A stretch of DNA of 64,000 nucleotides. Source: Cyclobacteriaceae bacterium. GTDB taxonomy: Bacteria; Bacteroidota; Bacteroidia; Cytophagales; Cyclobacteriaceae. Of the stretch, positions 43,890 to 52,795 are shown one piece after another; positions within the stretch are counted from its first letter, which is position 1, and each line of letters opens with the position of its first letter. Under the pieces are notes generated by a model. That model was given only the letters and a program-made list of their open reading frames with translations. It was not told the origin of the DNA and did no database searches. The position numbers and the translations under genes are program-made. The stretch spans positions 1,302,001 to 1,366,000 of the forward strand of contig JABFRS010000001.1 of NCBI GenBank assembly GCA_013141055.1. Direction: 5' to 3'.

Positions 43890-43904
43890 TCCCTGCAGCT
43901 CCAC
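43890..43904 (+). repeat. right attachment site (att) of the element
   Basis: TCCCTGCAGCTCCAC repeats the ssrA 3' end exactly. The bases before it (GAGTTCAA) also resemble the tmRNA T loop with a one-base deletion. It marks the chromosome-side junction. Confidence 0.9.
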
Positions 43905-44009
43905 TTCGCCCGCCATAGCTATGCCACAGGCATTGCGAAGGCGGAACTATCATTAAAACTCTTACGTATTAAGCCAGCATGTCAAAACCTTGAAAAAACC
44001 AGGATTTGG

Positions 44010-44227
44010 CACTTCCCGGGTCTAAAGCTCGCCTACCCTTATCGAGACCTTATGGAGACCTTACCGAGACCTTATGGAGACCTTACCGGGACTTTTTACC
44101 TATAACTCCCGGATAACCTACCTATTTCCCCCCTATTCACTACGGATGTTCCCCCATGTCTTGTCCTTGTCTCGGCACTGTCATATCGGTGTAAGGAGCA
44201 TGTAATTCCAGTTGAGCTTCGGATGAT
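44010..44227 (+). repeat. diverged direct repeat, copy 1, with inner 11-bp tandem units
   Basis: This copy contains four 11-bp units of the form GAGACCTTATG/GAGACCTTACC, then ACTTTTTACCTAT, ACTCCCGGATAA, a TGTCATATCGGTGT segment and GTTGAGCTTCGGATGAT. From ACTTTTTACC to GGATGAT it runs in exact register with copy 2 at an offset of 322 bp. Confidence 0.8.
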
Positions 44228-44333
44228 AGGCCAATGGAATATTCAAGTGATGGCTTGTTACTTTTTTAATTTCTCTATGATTTAACCACCACGGTAGTTT
44301 TTCCGTAATTAAACAGCGTGAATAAAAATCACG

Positions 44334-44549
44334 ATTTACCCCTTTCCTGGTCTGTAACTATACTACCCTTACTCAGACCTTAGTCATCAGACCTTAGTCA
44401 GACCTTAGTCAGACTTTTTACCTATTACTCCCGAATATGATACCGATCTCTCCCCTATTACCCACGAATGTTCTCCCTTGTCGTGTGCTTGTCTCTGCGC
44501 TGTCACATCGGTGTCGAGAGCCTGTAACTTCGGTTGAGTTTCGGATGAT
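44334..44549 (+). repeat. diverged direct repeat, copy 2
   Basis: It has three CAGACCTTAGT units (one with a 3-bp insertion), then ACTTTTTACCTAT, ACTCCCGAATAT, TGTCACATCGGTGT and GTTGAGTTTCGGATGAT. The many point changes against copy 1 without net gaps show an old duplication. Confidence 0.8.
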
Positions 44550-44742
44550 CATCCTCAGAATCACATGAACATCATCTAAAGGATCCTATAGTAAATTTAA
44601 AGATTTCTATAGGGGGATGGTTTAGGATTTGGGGAATATAAATGTTAACCTTTGTAAATCATTTATTTCCTCTTGCATTACCAAAATATTATAACGAAAG
44701 GATTGATCCAATACCCTTAATAATTTATAAGCAAATACAACA

Positions 44743-46587
44743 ATGGACATAGCACCAGACACACAAAACGTTGACCGAGTATTTTCTAACACAACATACT
44801 ACATTGACTTTTATCAAAGAGATTATAAATGGACTGATGAACCGGTGTTGAGGCTTATGGATGACATATTCTTCAAGTTTAATCAAGAGTATGAGATAAA
44901 CCGACCTTTAGACCCTTCAAGAGAAATCATTACCGCTAAGTATCCTTGGTACTATTTAAATACATATGTAACAAACACAATTGAGGGCAAAGTATACGTT
45001 GTTGACGGACAACAAAGATTAACAACCTTGACTCTGATTTTAATAAACCTATTACATCTCTCAAAGGAGCAAAAATCTAAAACCGAAAAATGGATTGAGG
45101 GTAAGATCGCAGGTTATTCAGGAGTAGAATTTTCGTTTTGGATGAACCACGAACGTCACAAACAAATTCTAACAGATCTATTTGAGAATATTAAGGAATT
45201 CAAAGACATGGACACCTCGACAGGTGTGACAGCATTGAACATTCTAAATAACTATCAAACAATAAGAAAATGGCTATCATTACAGTTAAGTGATAAGCAT
45301 AAATTCGAGACATTTGTTTATTATTTCCTATACAGACTTGTTCTAATAAATCTTTCAGTTGAGCAGACAAATGTACCAATGGTCTTTGAAGTTATTAACG
45401 ACAGGGGAGTAAGACTAAAACCTTATGAAATATTAAAAGGAAAACTTCTGGGACAAATAGACAAAATTGAGTTAGACAAGAAAGACTTCAACGGAATTTG
45501 GGAGAAAAAGGTAAAAGCAATCAACAAATTTAGGGAAGACGAAATCGATACATTTTTTAGATATTACCTAAAATCAAAATACGCCACAAATAGAAAAGAC
45601 GCGGCAAGATTTGATGGCGACTATCACCGAGAGATGTTCACTGTTGACATGAACGAGAATCTTAAGCTTAAGCATAATCCATTAGAAGTAAAGACTTTCT
45701 TAGAGAATACATTCACATACTATACAAATCTCTACATAAAAATACTTGATGCTTATTATAATCAACGAGAACAGTTTCAATGCGTGTTTTACAATAAACT
45801 CAATGAAATGGATGGTCAATATCTATTAATACTATCCTCATGCAAGCTAAATGATTCGCAAGAAAATGAAAAGATTGACTTAGTTTCCAAAGAACTTGAT
45901 CGACTCTTTTCCTTGCTCCAACTTCAAAATGCTTATGACAGCAATGACTTTAGTGATGTTCTGTACAAAATTGCAGTCGAAATTAGAAACTGCGAAATGA
46001 TTGAAATTCGTCCCATATTTGATAAATTTCTCTTAGAGGAATTGGCTTCAAGTAGAAATTTAGATGCCACGCAGACACTGCAATACCCGTATTTTAAAAA
46101 CACTGGAATAAACTTAAAACCACGCTTCAAGAGATACTTCTTTGCGCGTATAGATTTGTTTTTTGCTGACAATTTGAATCTTGGTATGAAGCATCCAATT
46201 GAGGACTTAGTGTCAAAAACTGGGGCAAAAACTGGATTTCATATTGAGCACATTTTATCTTACAATCCAGAGAATTTAAGTTTATTCAACAATGATGAAG
46301 ACATATTTGAGCAAGAGAGAAACAGACTTGGTGGAATACTTCTTTTAAAGGGTAAAGACAATATTTCTAGCAATAATGAGACGTATTCGGACAAGTTAAA
46401 AACTTACGCGAATACTCTGTATTGGAATGAAACGTTAAGGACCGACACATACAAATCTAAGTTGGACATGACTGATCTTAAAAAGAAACACAGTTTAGAA
46501 CTAGAAGCCATGGACTCTTTTGGACCGGCTGAGTTAGAACAACGACAAAAGCTGTTATTTGAGATTTCAAAAACAATTTGGAGTTGA
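44743..46587 (+). CDS. GmrSD-like DUF262/DUF1524 protein, probable type IV restriction or nuclease defence protein
   Basis: The 614-residue protein has an N-terminal DUF262 domain (YYIDFYQRDYKW, then VYVVDGQQRLTTLTLI with the DGQQR motif, then FEVINDRGVRLKPYEILKGKLLG) and a C-terminal DUF1524 HNH-type domain (FHIEHILSYNPENL, then RNRLGGILLLKGKDN). This is the fused GmrS-GmrD layout, seen in modification-dependent restriction enzymes and in solo defence proteins such as BrxU. It should hydrolyse a nucleotide and cut modified or foreign DNA. The gene is AT-rich and stands alone just outside the ssrA element, typical of a defence gene at an integration hotspot. Confidence 0.88.
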   Translation: MDIAPDTQNVDRVFSNTTYYIDFYQRDYKWTDEPVLRLMDDIFFKFNQEYEINRPLDPSREIITAKYPWYYLNTYVTNTIEGKVYVVDGQQRLTTLTLILINLLHLSKEQKSKTEKWIEGKIAGYSGVEFSFWMNHERHKQILTDLFENIKEFKDMDTSTGVTALNILNNYQTIRKWLSLQLSDKHKFETFVYYFLYRLVLINLSVEQTNVPMVFEVINDRGVRLKPYEILKGKLLGQIDKIELDKKDFNGIWEKKVKAINKFREDEIDTFFRYYLKSKYATNRKDAARFDGDYHREMFTVDMNENLKLKHNPLEVKTFLENTFTYYTNLYIKILDAYYNQREQFQCVFYNKLNEMDGQYLLILSSCKLNDSQENEKIDLVSKELDRLFSLLQLQNAYDSNDFSDVLYKIAVEIRNCEMIEIRPIFDKFLLEELASSRNLDATQTLQYPYFKNTGINLKPRFKRYFFARIDLFFADNLNLGMKHPIEDLVSKTGAKTGFHIEHILSYNPENLSLFNNDEDIFEQERNRLGGILLLKGKDNISSNNETYSDKLKTYANTLYWNETLRTDTYKSKLDMTDLKKKHSLELEAMDSFGPAELEQRQKLLFEISKTIWS

Positions 46588-46779
46588 CAAGGAGTTCTTC
46601 GGTCAGAAAAATTTATAACTATGATTAAGAACAGCAAGCTAAACCGATTATAAAGAGGCACAACAGAAGGTAGATTAAGTAAAAATCCCAAAATTTGTAA
46701 GTGGAGTAAGTTCGAACTTCTTTCAAAGCTTACTACCAACTTGTAGCTAATCGCGCAAACGATAAAATATTTGATGCCT

Positions 46780-47379
46780 TTATTTTTTTCGTCGCCGACT
46801 ATAATATAGTTTGTATCCTAACGAGTCGACTCCTTCAAGCAAATTGTAATTTCGTATAGTTAGCGTCTCTTTTGAATGGATAGGTTCAAATGGTATCCCT
46901 TCTTTGTCCCACGAAACCAACTTCTTATTTAAATTGAAATTGATGTTTTGAAGGGAAAATACGAGTTTGTCTTCGACATAGTACAAATTTCCTTCTTTGA
47001 CCTCACAAAATTCAACTTGGGTTTTGTTGCCTTTTTCAAATTCCAAAACCCATTCACCATTTATAAATGTGTGAATATCGAACTTATCTGACTTGAGAAA
47101 GTTTCCAAATTTAAACTCAACGATTCCAAAGAGAAATAACCACGTTATCAAGCTAAATGTCGTAAAGGCGATAAGCAAGATCGATAGCATACTGATTGTC
47201 AGCGTTACTTTGGTATTAGTCAGGTAGTCTACAGTGACAGTATAAAGTTGATGGAACGGAATTTGTTGGAACAAAGCATATAGAGTTGTTCCAACACTTG
47301 CGAGTATTGCAACTATTATTGCCGAAAACACCTTACTCCAAACTGGATCAGTCCAGTTCTTCTTTATCCACTGTTTCAT
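46780..47379 (-). CDS. two-pass membrane protein of unknown function
   Basis: The 199-residue protein starts with MKQWIKKNWTDPVWSKV, a short amphipathic region seen on various island-encoded membrane proteins, followed by two membrane segments (about 19-38 and 58-85) and a cytoplasmic beta-rich C-terminal domain of about 100 residues. The product has no recognised enzymatic motif. It is convergent with the GmrSD-like gene and AT-rich like it. A membrane effector role in defence is only a guess from context. Confidence 0.6.
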   Translation of the reverse strand: MKQWIKKNWTDPVWSKVFSAIIVAILASVGTTLYALFQQIPFHQLYTVTVDYLTNTKVTLTISMLSILLIAFTTFSLITWLFLFGIVEFKFGNFLKSDKFDIHTFINGEWVLEFEKGNKTQVEFCEVKEGNLYYVEDKLVFSLQNINFNLNKKLVSWDKEGIPFEPIHSKETLTIRNYNLLEGVDSLGYKLYYSRRRKK

Positions 47380-47584
47380 TGAGGAATGGTGACTTAGAAA
47401 AGGAAGTTGAAGATAGTATTAATTCCGGAATGAATAAACGGGCTCATACCGTGCCGAGGTGTTGCTGTAAGAAGTTCTGATTCAGGGTTTCGTTGTATTT
47501 TAATTCTCGCTCCAATTAAATCTTTTCGTCAACTTCCCTTTTTCACTCACACAACAATTCCCCTCCAATCCCCTATCTTTAACT

Positions 47585-50500
47585 ATGGCAAATCTCCGCC
47601 TCAGATCTCTCCTCTTTGCTGCTGTGGTGGTGGGCATCATTATCGTTACTCACTTTATCCTCGACAACTACCTGCCGGAATTCTGGCTCGTTACTTTTTT
47701 AATTCTCTCCATCCTCGCCGCATTCCTCTTCATCGTTCTGCCCATAATCAATCCCGTGGAGATGCTCAAGAAGGAAATCCAGCAGCGGGAAGAGAAGGTG
47801 AAAACGCTCGCCGAAGGGATCAGCGCTCTCCAGAACAAAGCACTCGCCAATGAAAAGAAATACCGCGAGCGCGTTGAAGATGCCGTCGATGCCATCTACG
47901 AGATCGATGCCACCGGCTTCTATATCTATGTCAATCCCGGATCAGAGAAACTTACAGGATACAGTCAACCCGAACTTCTCAAGATGCAGTCCAGCTACCT
48001 CATCACCGATGAGTATAAAAACTCCGTAGCCGACTTCTACAAAAACCAGATCATCAACAAAATTGAAAAGACGTACCATGAGTTTCCCATCCGCACCAAA
48101 TCAGGAAAGAGGGTATGGGTAGGTCAAACCACACGGATGATCTTTGCCGGTGGTAAAGTAGAAAAAGTGCACAACGTCGCCCGTGATATCAGCGAGATCC
48201 ATGAGTCGCGGGAGAAGCTTGAGAAAAGTGAAACACGCTTCAAGCTCATGGCAGAGAATTCGTCCGTGGGGATTCACGAAATGAATGCACAGGCGGAAGT
48301 CGTCTACATGAACAAGCAATGGAGCGAGATCAGCGGCGTTCCGGAGTTCTCCACCAATGAACAACGAATGAATGCCATTCATAAAGAAGATCTCGAGCGG
48401 ACAATGCAGGCCTGGGGCAAAGCTTTCAAAGAGAAGAAAAAGATATCGCTTGAATTCAGATTCATTCATCCTGTGCGCGGGATCGTATGGGTCATCAGCA
48501 CCACCTCTCCCATCTTCGATGACAAAGGTGACCTGCAGGGATTCATCGGCACACTCACCGATATCACCGAAACCAAAGAGACCTATCTGAAGCTTGCCAA
48601 GAGCGAAGAGACCTATCGCCTCATTTCCAGCAATGCCAAAGATCTTATTACACTATACAAGAATGATGACAATGCCACCCGCACGTTCATCTCTCCTTCC
48701 GCAAAGAATATTCTTGGCTATGAACCGGAAGAGCTGATCGGGAAATCTCCTTTTGATATTATCCTTCCTGAAGATGCCGAACGCATGAAGCAATCCACAC
48801 ACGTGGAGACACTCAAAGGGAAGTCTGCCAACATGGAGTACCGGGTGAGAAGAAAAGACGGCACCATCATCTGGATGGAAACCAATTCCAATCCGTACTT
48901 CAATGACAAAGGTGAGATGATCGGCTTCCAGACTTCCGCCCGCGAGATCACCAGAAGAAAGGAGATCGAGCTCAAGCTGGAAGAACGCGAACGGATCTAC
49001 CGCCTTCTTTCTGAAAACACCCACGACCTCATCGCCATCCATGATGCAGAAGGCCGCTATACATTTGTTTCTTCTTCTTTTAAATCGGTGCTGGGTTATG
49101 AATTACAAGAACTCATAGGTTTATCGGCATACGAGATCATTCATCCCGGGGATCATGAGCGGTTGCGGGAACAGGCTCACCAGCCCGCACTCCAAGGCAC
49201 GAGCTTGAGCGGCGTTGAATATCGCATCCGGAAAAAAGATCAAACCTATATCTGGGTAGAGACTTATACTCAGCCGATCGTTGATGAGAACAACATCGTG
49301 ACGTCCATTCAAACTTCCTCACGGGATGTTTCGCAAAGGAAATCCTATGAGCTTGCACTCAAACAGGCGATCACAAAAGCAGAGGAAGCCAGCAACGCAA
49401 AATCACAGTTCCTCTCCATGATGAGTCATGAGATACGGACTCCGATGAATGCCGTGATCGGGCTTACCAACTTCATGATCGAAGACAATCCACCTGATCA
49501 TCATCTTGAAAACTTAAAGCTGTTAAGGTACTCGGGTGAAAACCTGTTGTCGATCATCAACGACATTCTTGACTTTAACAAGATCGAGGCCGGCAAGATC
49601 GACCTGGAAGAGATACCTTTTGACCTGGTGGAGCTTCTGGAGAATCTCATCAAGATGATGCAGTCGAAAGCAAGTGCCAAGCAACTCTCCCTGCTTCTGC
49701 AGATGAATTATGATCTTCCGAAATATGTCAAGGGAGATCCGGTCCGCATCAACCAGGTTCTGGTGAATCTTCTCGGCAATGCTATAAAATTCACTCACGA
49801 AGGTTCTGTTGAGCTTCAGATCAGTCTTGAAGGCAAATCAGGAGATCTTAATAAAATACTTTTCGCCGTGAGCGATACCGGCATCGGAATTGAATCCGAC
49901 AAGCAGGAAATTATTTTTGAGAACTTCTCACAGGCCAACAAAGCCATTACAAGAAAGTTCGGCGGCACGGGACTGGGACTTGCCATCAGCAAAAAGCTTG
50001 TGAACCTGATGGGCGGAGAACTGAAAGTTGAAAGTCAGTCGGGCAAAGGCTCTGTCTTCTACTTCAGTCTGGAGCTAAAGAGCTCAGCAGAAATTCCCAG
50101 ATCAAGAGTTACACCGCATGTGCCTGTTGCCACGAAAACCGACGTCATCAAAGTGCTGGTGGTGGAAGACAACCCGGTGAATCAGGTGGTGGTTAATAAT
50201 TATCTGAGTAAATGGGGACTGACGGCAGAGTTTGCAAACAATGGAAAGGAAGCATTGCAAAAACTTTCGGCCAGGACTTATCAGTTAGTACTGATGGATC
50301 TGCAGATGCCGGAGATGGATGGCTATGAGGCAACGCGAAGGATACGGGCAAATGATGATTCTTATTTTAAGGAAATCCCCATCATTGCCTTAACGGCTTC
50401 CGCGATGACGGATCATCTTGAGGATATTAAGAAGGCTGGCTTTGATGAGGTGGTCACCAAACCTTTCAAGCCGGCAGAGCTTCATGAGAAGATCTTCAGC

Positions 50501-50794
50501 AAGCTGCCACAGACCTCTTCTTTTTCAATGAATACCATTCAGGATGATGATGTTAAAAGCAGGAATTTAAAGAAGCTGATGGCCGATAACCTCCGTGAGG
50601 TGATCAGGGCCATTGAAGAAGATGATCTTGAATCCTTTCAAAGCAGGATTCATAAATCAAAGACCACCCTGGCGTTGATCAATAACAAAGAATTATCTGA
50701 CCTTATTGAAAAGACAGATAATTCTTTCTCAGAATCCAACAAAAAGGCACTCATTTCGATCTGTCAGAAACAGATCAGTACATTGAACGCCTGA
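47585..50794 (+). CDS. multi-PAS hybrid sensor histidine kinase with receiver and Hpt-like end
   Basis: The 1069-residue protein has two N-terminal membrane segments (about 9-28 and 34-55) with almost no periplasmic loop, a coiled coil, and four PAS domains (about 90-205, 215-335, 340-455, 465-585), so it senses cytoplasmic or membrane signals. HisKA has SHEIRTPM (His near 616), HATPase has DTGIGIE and GTGLGLAIS, and a receiver has its Asp near 904 (VLMDLQMPEMDG). The last 75 residues are helical with RIHKSKTTL, suggestive of an Hpt domain with phospho-acceptor His near 1022. It is a self-contained phosphorelay. The output is unknown. Confidence 0.93.
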   Translation: MANLRLRSLLFAAVVVGIIIVTHFILDNYLPEFWLVTFLILSILAAFLFIVLPIINPVEMLKKEIQQREEKVKTLAEGISALQNKALANEKKYRERVEDAVDAIYEIDATGFYIYVNPGSEKLTGYSQPELLKMQSSYLITDEYKNSVADFYKNQIINKIEKTYHEFPIRTKSGKRVWVGQTTRMIFAGGKVEKVHNVARDISEIHESREKLEKSETRFKLMAENSSVGIHEMNAQAEVVYMNKQWSEISGVPEFSTNEQRMNAIHKEDLERTMQAWGKAFKEKKKISLEFRFIHPVRGIVWVISTTSPIFDDKGDLQGFIGTLTDITETKETYLKLAKSEETYRLISSNAKDLITLYKNDDNATRTFISPSAKNILGYEPEELIGKSPFDIILPEDAERMKQSTHVETLKGKSANMEYRVRRKDGTIIWMETNSNPYFNDKGEMIGFQTSAREITRRKEIELKLEERERIYRLLSENTHDLIAIHDAEGRYTFVSSSFKSVLGYELQELIGLSAYEIIHPGDHERLREQAHQPALQGTSLSGVEYRIRKKDQTYIWVETYTQPIVDENNIVTSIQTSSRDVSQRKSYELALKQAITKAEEASNAKSQFLSMMSHEIRTPMNAVIGLTNFMIEDNPPDHHLENLKLLRYSGENLLSIINDILDFNKIEAGKIDLEEIPFDLVELLENLIKMMQSKASAKQLSLLLQMNYDLPKYVKGDPVRINQVLVNLLGNAIKFTHEGSVELQISLEGKSGDLNKILFAVSDTGIGIESDKQEIIFENFSQANKAITRKFGGTGLGLAISKKLVNLMGGELKVESQSGKGSVFYFSLELKSSAEIPRSRVTPHVPVATKTDVIKVLVVEDNPVNQVVVNNYLSKWGLTAEFANNGKEALQKLSARTYQLVLMDLQMPEMDGYEATRRIRANDDSYFKEIPIIALTASAMTDHLEDIKKAGFDEVVTKPFKPAELHEKIFSKLPQTSSFSMNTIQDDDVKSRNLKKLMADNLREVIRAIEEDDLESFQSRIHKSKTTLALINNKELSDLIEKTDNSFSESNKKALISICQKQISTLNA

Positions 50795-50801
50795 TCTATT
50801 A

Positions 50802-51236
50802 CTAACCGGTATAATTCGGATTTCCTTCGTTCAGCATCATCCAGTACAATCCAAGCTGTCCGACAGATTCAAGAAACTTATCGAATTCAACCGGCTTGCG
50901 GATATAGCTGTTACATCCAAGGTTATAACCTTTCACGATGTCCTGCTGTTCCACGGAAGTGGTGAGGATAATGATGGGCAGACCTTGCGTTAATTTATTT
51001 GCGCGAAGGGCTTGCAGCACCTCAAGGCCATCCATCTTGGGAAGCTTGAGGTCCAGCAGAATAAGACACGGCATCAAAGGAGGTTTTTCTTCTGTTCCGA
51101 AGACAAGCTCCAGCGCTTCAATACCGTCCTTGGCACGAACGATCTCATTCAACATGTTTTTCTTTTTGAAGGCACGGTACAGCAATACTGCATCATCGTC
51201 GCTGTCTTCAACTAAAAGGATTTTTCCGCTATTCAT
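50802..51236 (-). CDS. single-domain response regulator (Rcp1-like receiver)
   Basis: The 144-residue protein is a receiver domain without an output domain: the acidic pair in ILLVEDSDDD, the phospho-acceptor Asp62 in LILLDLKLPKMDG, the switch residues in IIILTTSVEQQD and the conserved Lys in SYIRKPVEF. It resembles the Rcp1 type that partners with phytochrome-like kinases. It lies 33 bp after the ethylene-receptor-like kinase on the same strand, which makes it the probable phosphate acceptor of that kinase. Confidence 0.93.
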   Translation of the reverse strand: MNSGKILLVEDSDDDAVLLYRAFKKKNMLNEIVRAKDGIEALELVFGTEEKPPLMPCLILLDLKLPKMDGLEVLQALRANKLTQGLPIIILTTSVEQQDIVKGYNLGCNSYIRKPVEFDKFLESVGQLGLYWMMLNEGNPNYTG

Positions 51237-51269
51237 ATTATTATAATTCTGAGTAGATAATTTTATTTA

Positions 51270-52586
51270 TTAAATCGAAAAGAAGAATGTAGCACCTTCA
51301 TTGATACGGGCATCAGCCCATACATTACCTCCGTGCTTCAGGATAATTCTCTTCACAGTGGCAAGGCCAATTCCTGATCCATCAAACTCTCCCACGTGCA
51401 GGCGCTGGAATGCTCCAAACAATTTATCGGCAAACTTCATATCAAATCCCGCTCCGTTGTCACGGATGAAGTAGATGTTCTCGTTGGCAATTTTTCCAAA
51501 CTGGATCATCGGCTGACTAACCTTAGAGCTGTACTTGATGGCATTGTCGACCAGATTTTCGATTGCAATTTTCAAAAGCTTGCTGTCGGCGTGCGCTTCA
51601 ATTCCTTCTTCAATATCAAATGATGCTTTTATTGATGGAGTTCTGAGGATCTGATCCGACACTACTTCCTGCACCATCGCTGACAGATCGATCTTTTTGA
51701 TCATTACCTGGTCCTGGGAGATCTTTGACAATTTCAACATGTCGTCGATCAGTTCACCCATGCGTGAGCTTGCGGCACAAATTCTTTTCAGGTGATCCTT
51801 ACCCTCTACGTCCAGCTTGTCGGCATAATCTTCCATCAGCACCTGGCTGAATCCGTGGATGCTTCTCAAAGGAGATCTCAGGTCGTGTGAAACAGAATAG
51901 CTGAACGCCATCAGCTCTGCATTGGTTGCTGAAAGGTGATCAGATGTTTTCTTACGCTCGATCATCTCCACTCCCAATTGCTCATTCACCTGTACAAGAG
52001 CTTTTGTTCTTTCCTTGATCTGACGTTCCAGGAATGCCGGTGTCTGAAGATCCAGAACGTGAGGAATAACTTTCACCATTGCCACCACTGTAACTACAGA
52101 CACTACTGCCGTGATAAATCTCAGCAATGCACTGAGCTTGTATGCCGGCCACCAGAAGATGGCAGCATCCATCAGGTGAGTAAGTCCACAGGCAAGGATG
52201 AAGACAATGAATAATATGAATACAGTTTTGAAAGGGATATCAGCAATACCTTTTTTAAAGAGAAAGAAACCAAGGATTAAAGGGATAGCGAAATAGGACA
52301 TCCAGATAAAAAGATCAGAAAGGATATAGATCCATCCATGAAGAGGAGTCCACACACCGCAATTCCAACGGTCGGGCCAGAGGCTTGTATCAAACAATGA
52401 TGAGAAGAAGCTATTGGCCTGGAGACCGATGCTCATGTTTGACACTGATGCTGTTGTCAGATGTGACGGAACATCGCATTTACCCGACTGGCAGGTAGTA
52501 ACTTCTATGTCGTTGATCGACGTTTCTGCATTGACCCCCACTGAGCATGCAACCACTAAAACTATCAAGGCGAATAATCTGACCAT
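51270..52586 (-). CDS. sensor histidine kinase with ethylene-receptor (ETR1)-like membrane domain
   Basis: The 438-residue protein has a signal-like N-terminus, a short extracytoplasmic part with two cysteine-bearing segments, and three membrane helices (about 85-110, 119-143, 150-175). These match the ethylene-binding domain of plant receptors: ILSDLFIWMSYFAIP (Asp91, Tyr98, as ETR1 Asp25 and Tyr32) and LACGLTHLMD (Cys133, His137, as the copper-binding Cys65 and His69). A coiled coil leads to HisKA (SVSHDLRSP, His234) and an HATPase with FIRDNGAGFD and GSGIGLATV. It probably binds Cu(I) and perhaps ethylene or another small ligand. It pairs with the downstream receiver. Confidence 0.92.
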   Translation of the reverse strand: MVRLFALIVLVVACSVGVNAETSINDIEVTTCQSGKCDVPSHLTTASVSNMSIGLQANSFFSSLFDTSLWPDRWNCGVWTPLHGWIYILSDLFIWMSYFAIPLILGFFLFKKGIADIPFKTVFILFIVFILACGLTHLMDAAIFWWPAYKLSALLRFITAVVSVVTVVAMVKVIPHVLDLQTPAFLERQIKERTKALVQVNEQLGVEMIERKKTSDHLSATNAELMAFSYSVSHDLRSPLRSIHGFSQVLMEDYADKLDVEGKDHLKRICAASSRMGELIDDMLKLSKISQDQVMIKKIDLSAMVQEVVSDQILRTPSIKASFDIEEGIEAHADSKLLKIAIENLVDNAIKYSSKVSQPMIQFGKIANENIYFIRDNGAGFDMKFADKLFGAFQRLHVGEFDGSGIGLATVKRIILKHGGNVWADARINEGATFFFSI

Positions 52587-52795
52587 GTTGTGCGTGTTTG
52601 TGTTGTTGATGGCTCAAACTTAGGACGGCCAGACAGGCGGGCGGGGAAAACTCGATGGTTGAGGGAATTTTACCGATGGAAAATGGGTGGGGAACGATGA
52701 GGCAGATCGTGGTTTAAATGGGTAAAAGGCAATATATACCCCTAATCGTCGATTTCAGACCTGACAGGGCATGTGGATGAAGGCGGTATTCCGAC

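Larger units (their letters stand above)
22191..43904 (+). mobile_element. integrative and mobilizable element inserted in the ssrA 3' end
   Basis: A 21.7-kb segment lies between two identical 15-bp copies of the tmRNA 3' end. It begins with a tyrosine integrase gene reading away from ssrA and carries a MobC-like protein, a relaxase, a ParA-like ATPase and RadC. There is no set of type IV secretion genes, so it should rely on a helper conjugation system (an IME rather than an ICE). Cargo includes an AlkB-helicase-methyltransferase operon, a HEPN fusion protein, a broken hsdM and a double-glycine peptide export cluster. Integrase binding-site-like repeats (GGTGCACC) occur near both ends. Confidence 0.9.
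43905..44742. other. 838-bp gene-free region to the right of the element
   Basis: The region directly right of the attachment site holds a CGCCCGCC / GGCGG hairpin near 43908-43950, which may be the original terminator of ssrA, and the two diverged repeats listed separately. I find no convincing coding frame in it. Confidence 0.6.

Noticed and set aside
22191..43904. A complete integrative conjugative element
   Set aside because: No VirB4/TraG-like ATPase, coupling protein or other type IV secretion genes are seen; the element is mobilizable only.
43867..43955. A possible tRNA gene at the right attachment site
   Set aside because: Only the T-arm and acceptor end of the tmRNA are present; there is no D arm or anticodon arm, so it is an attachment-site remnant.
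44041..44100. A CRISPR array suggested by regularly repeated 11-bp units
   Set aside because: Units are directly adjacent without spacers, and no cas genes are nearby; they are simple tandem repeats inside a longer duplicated segment.
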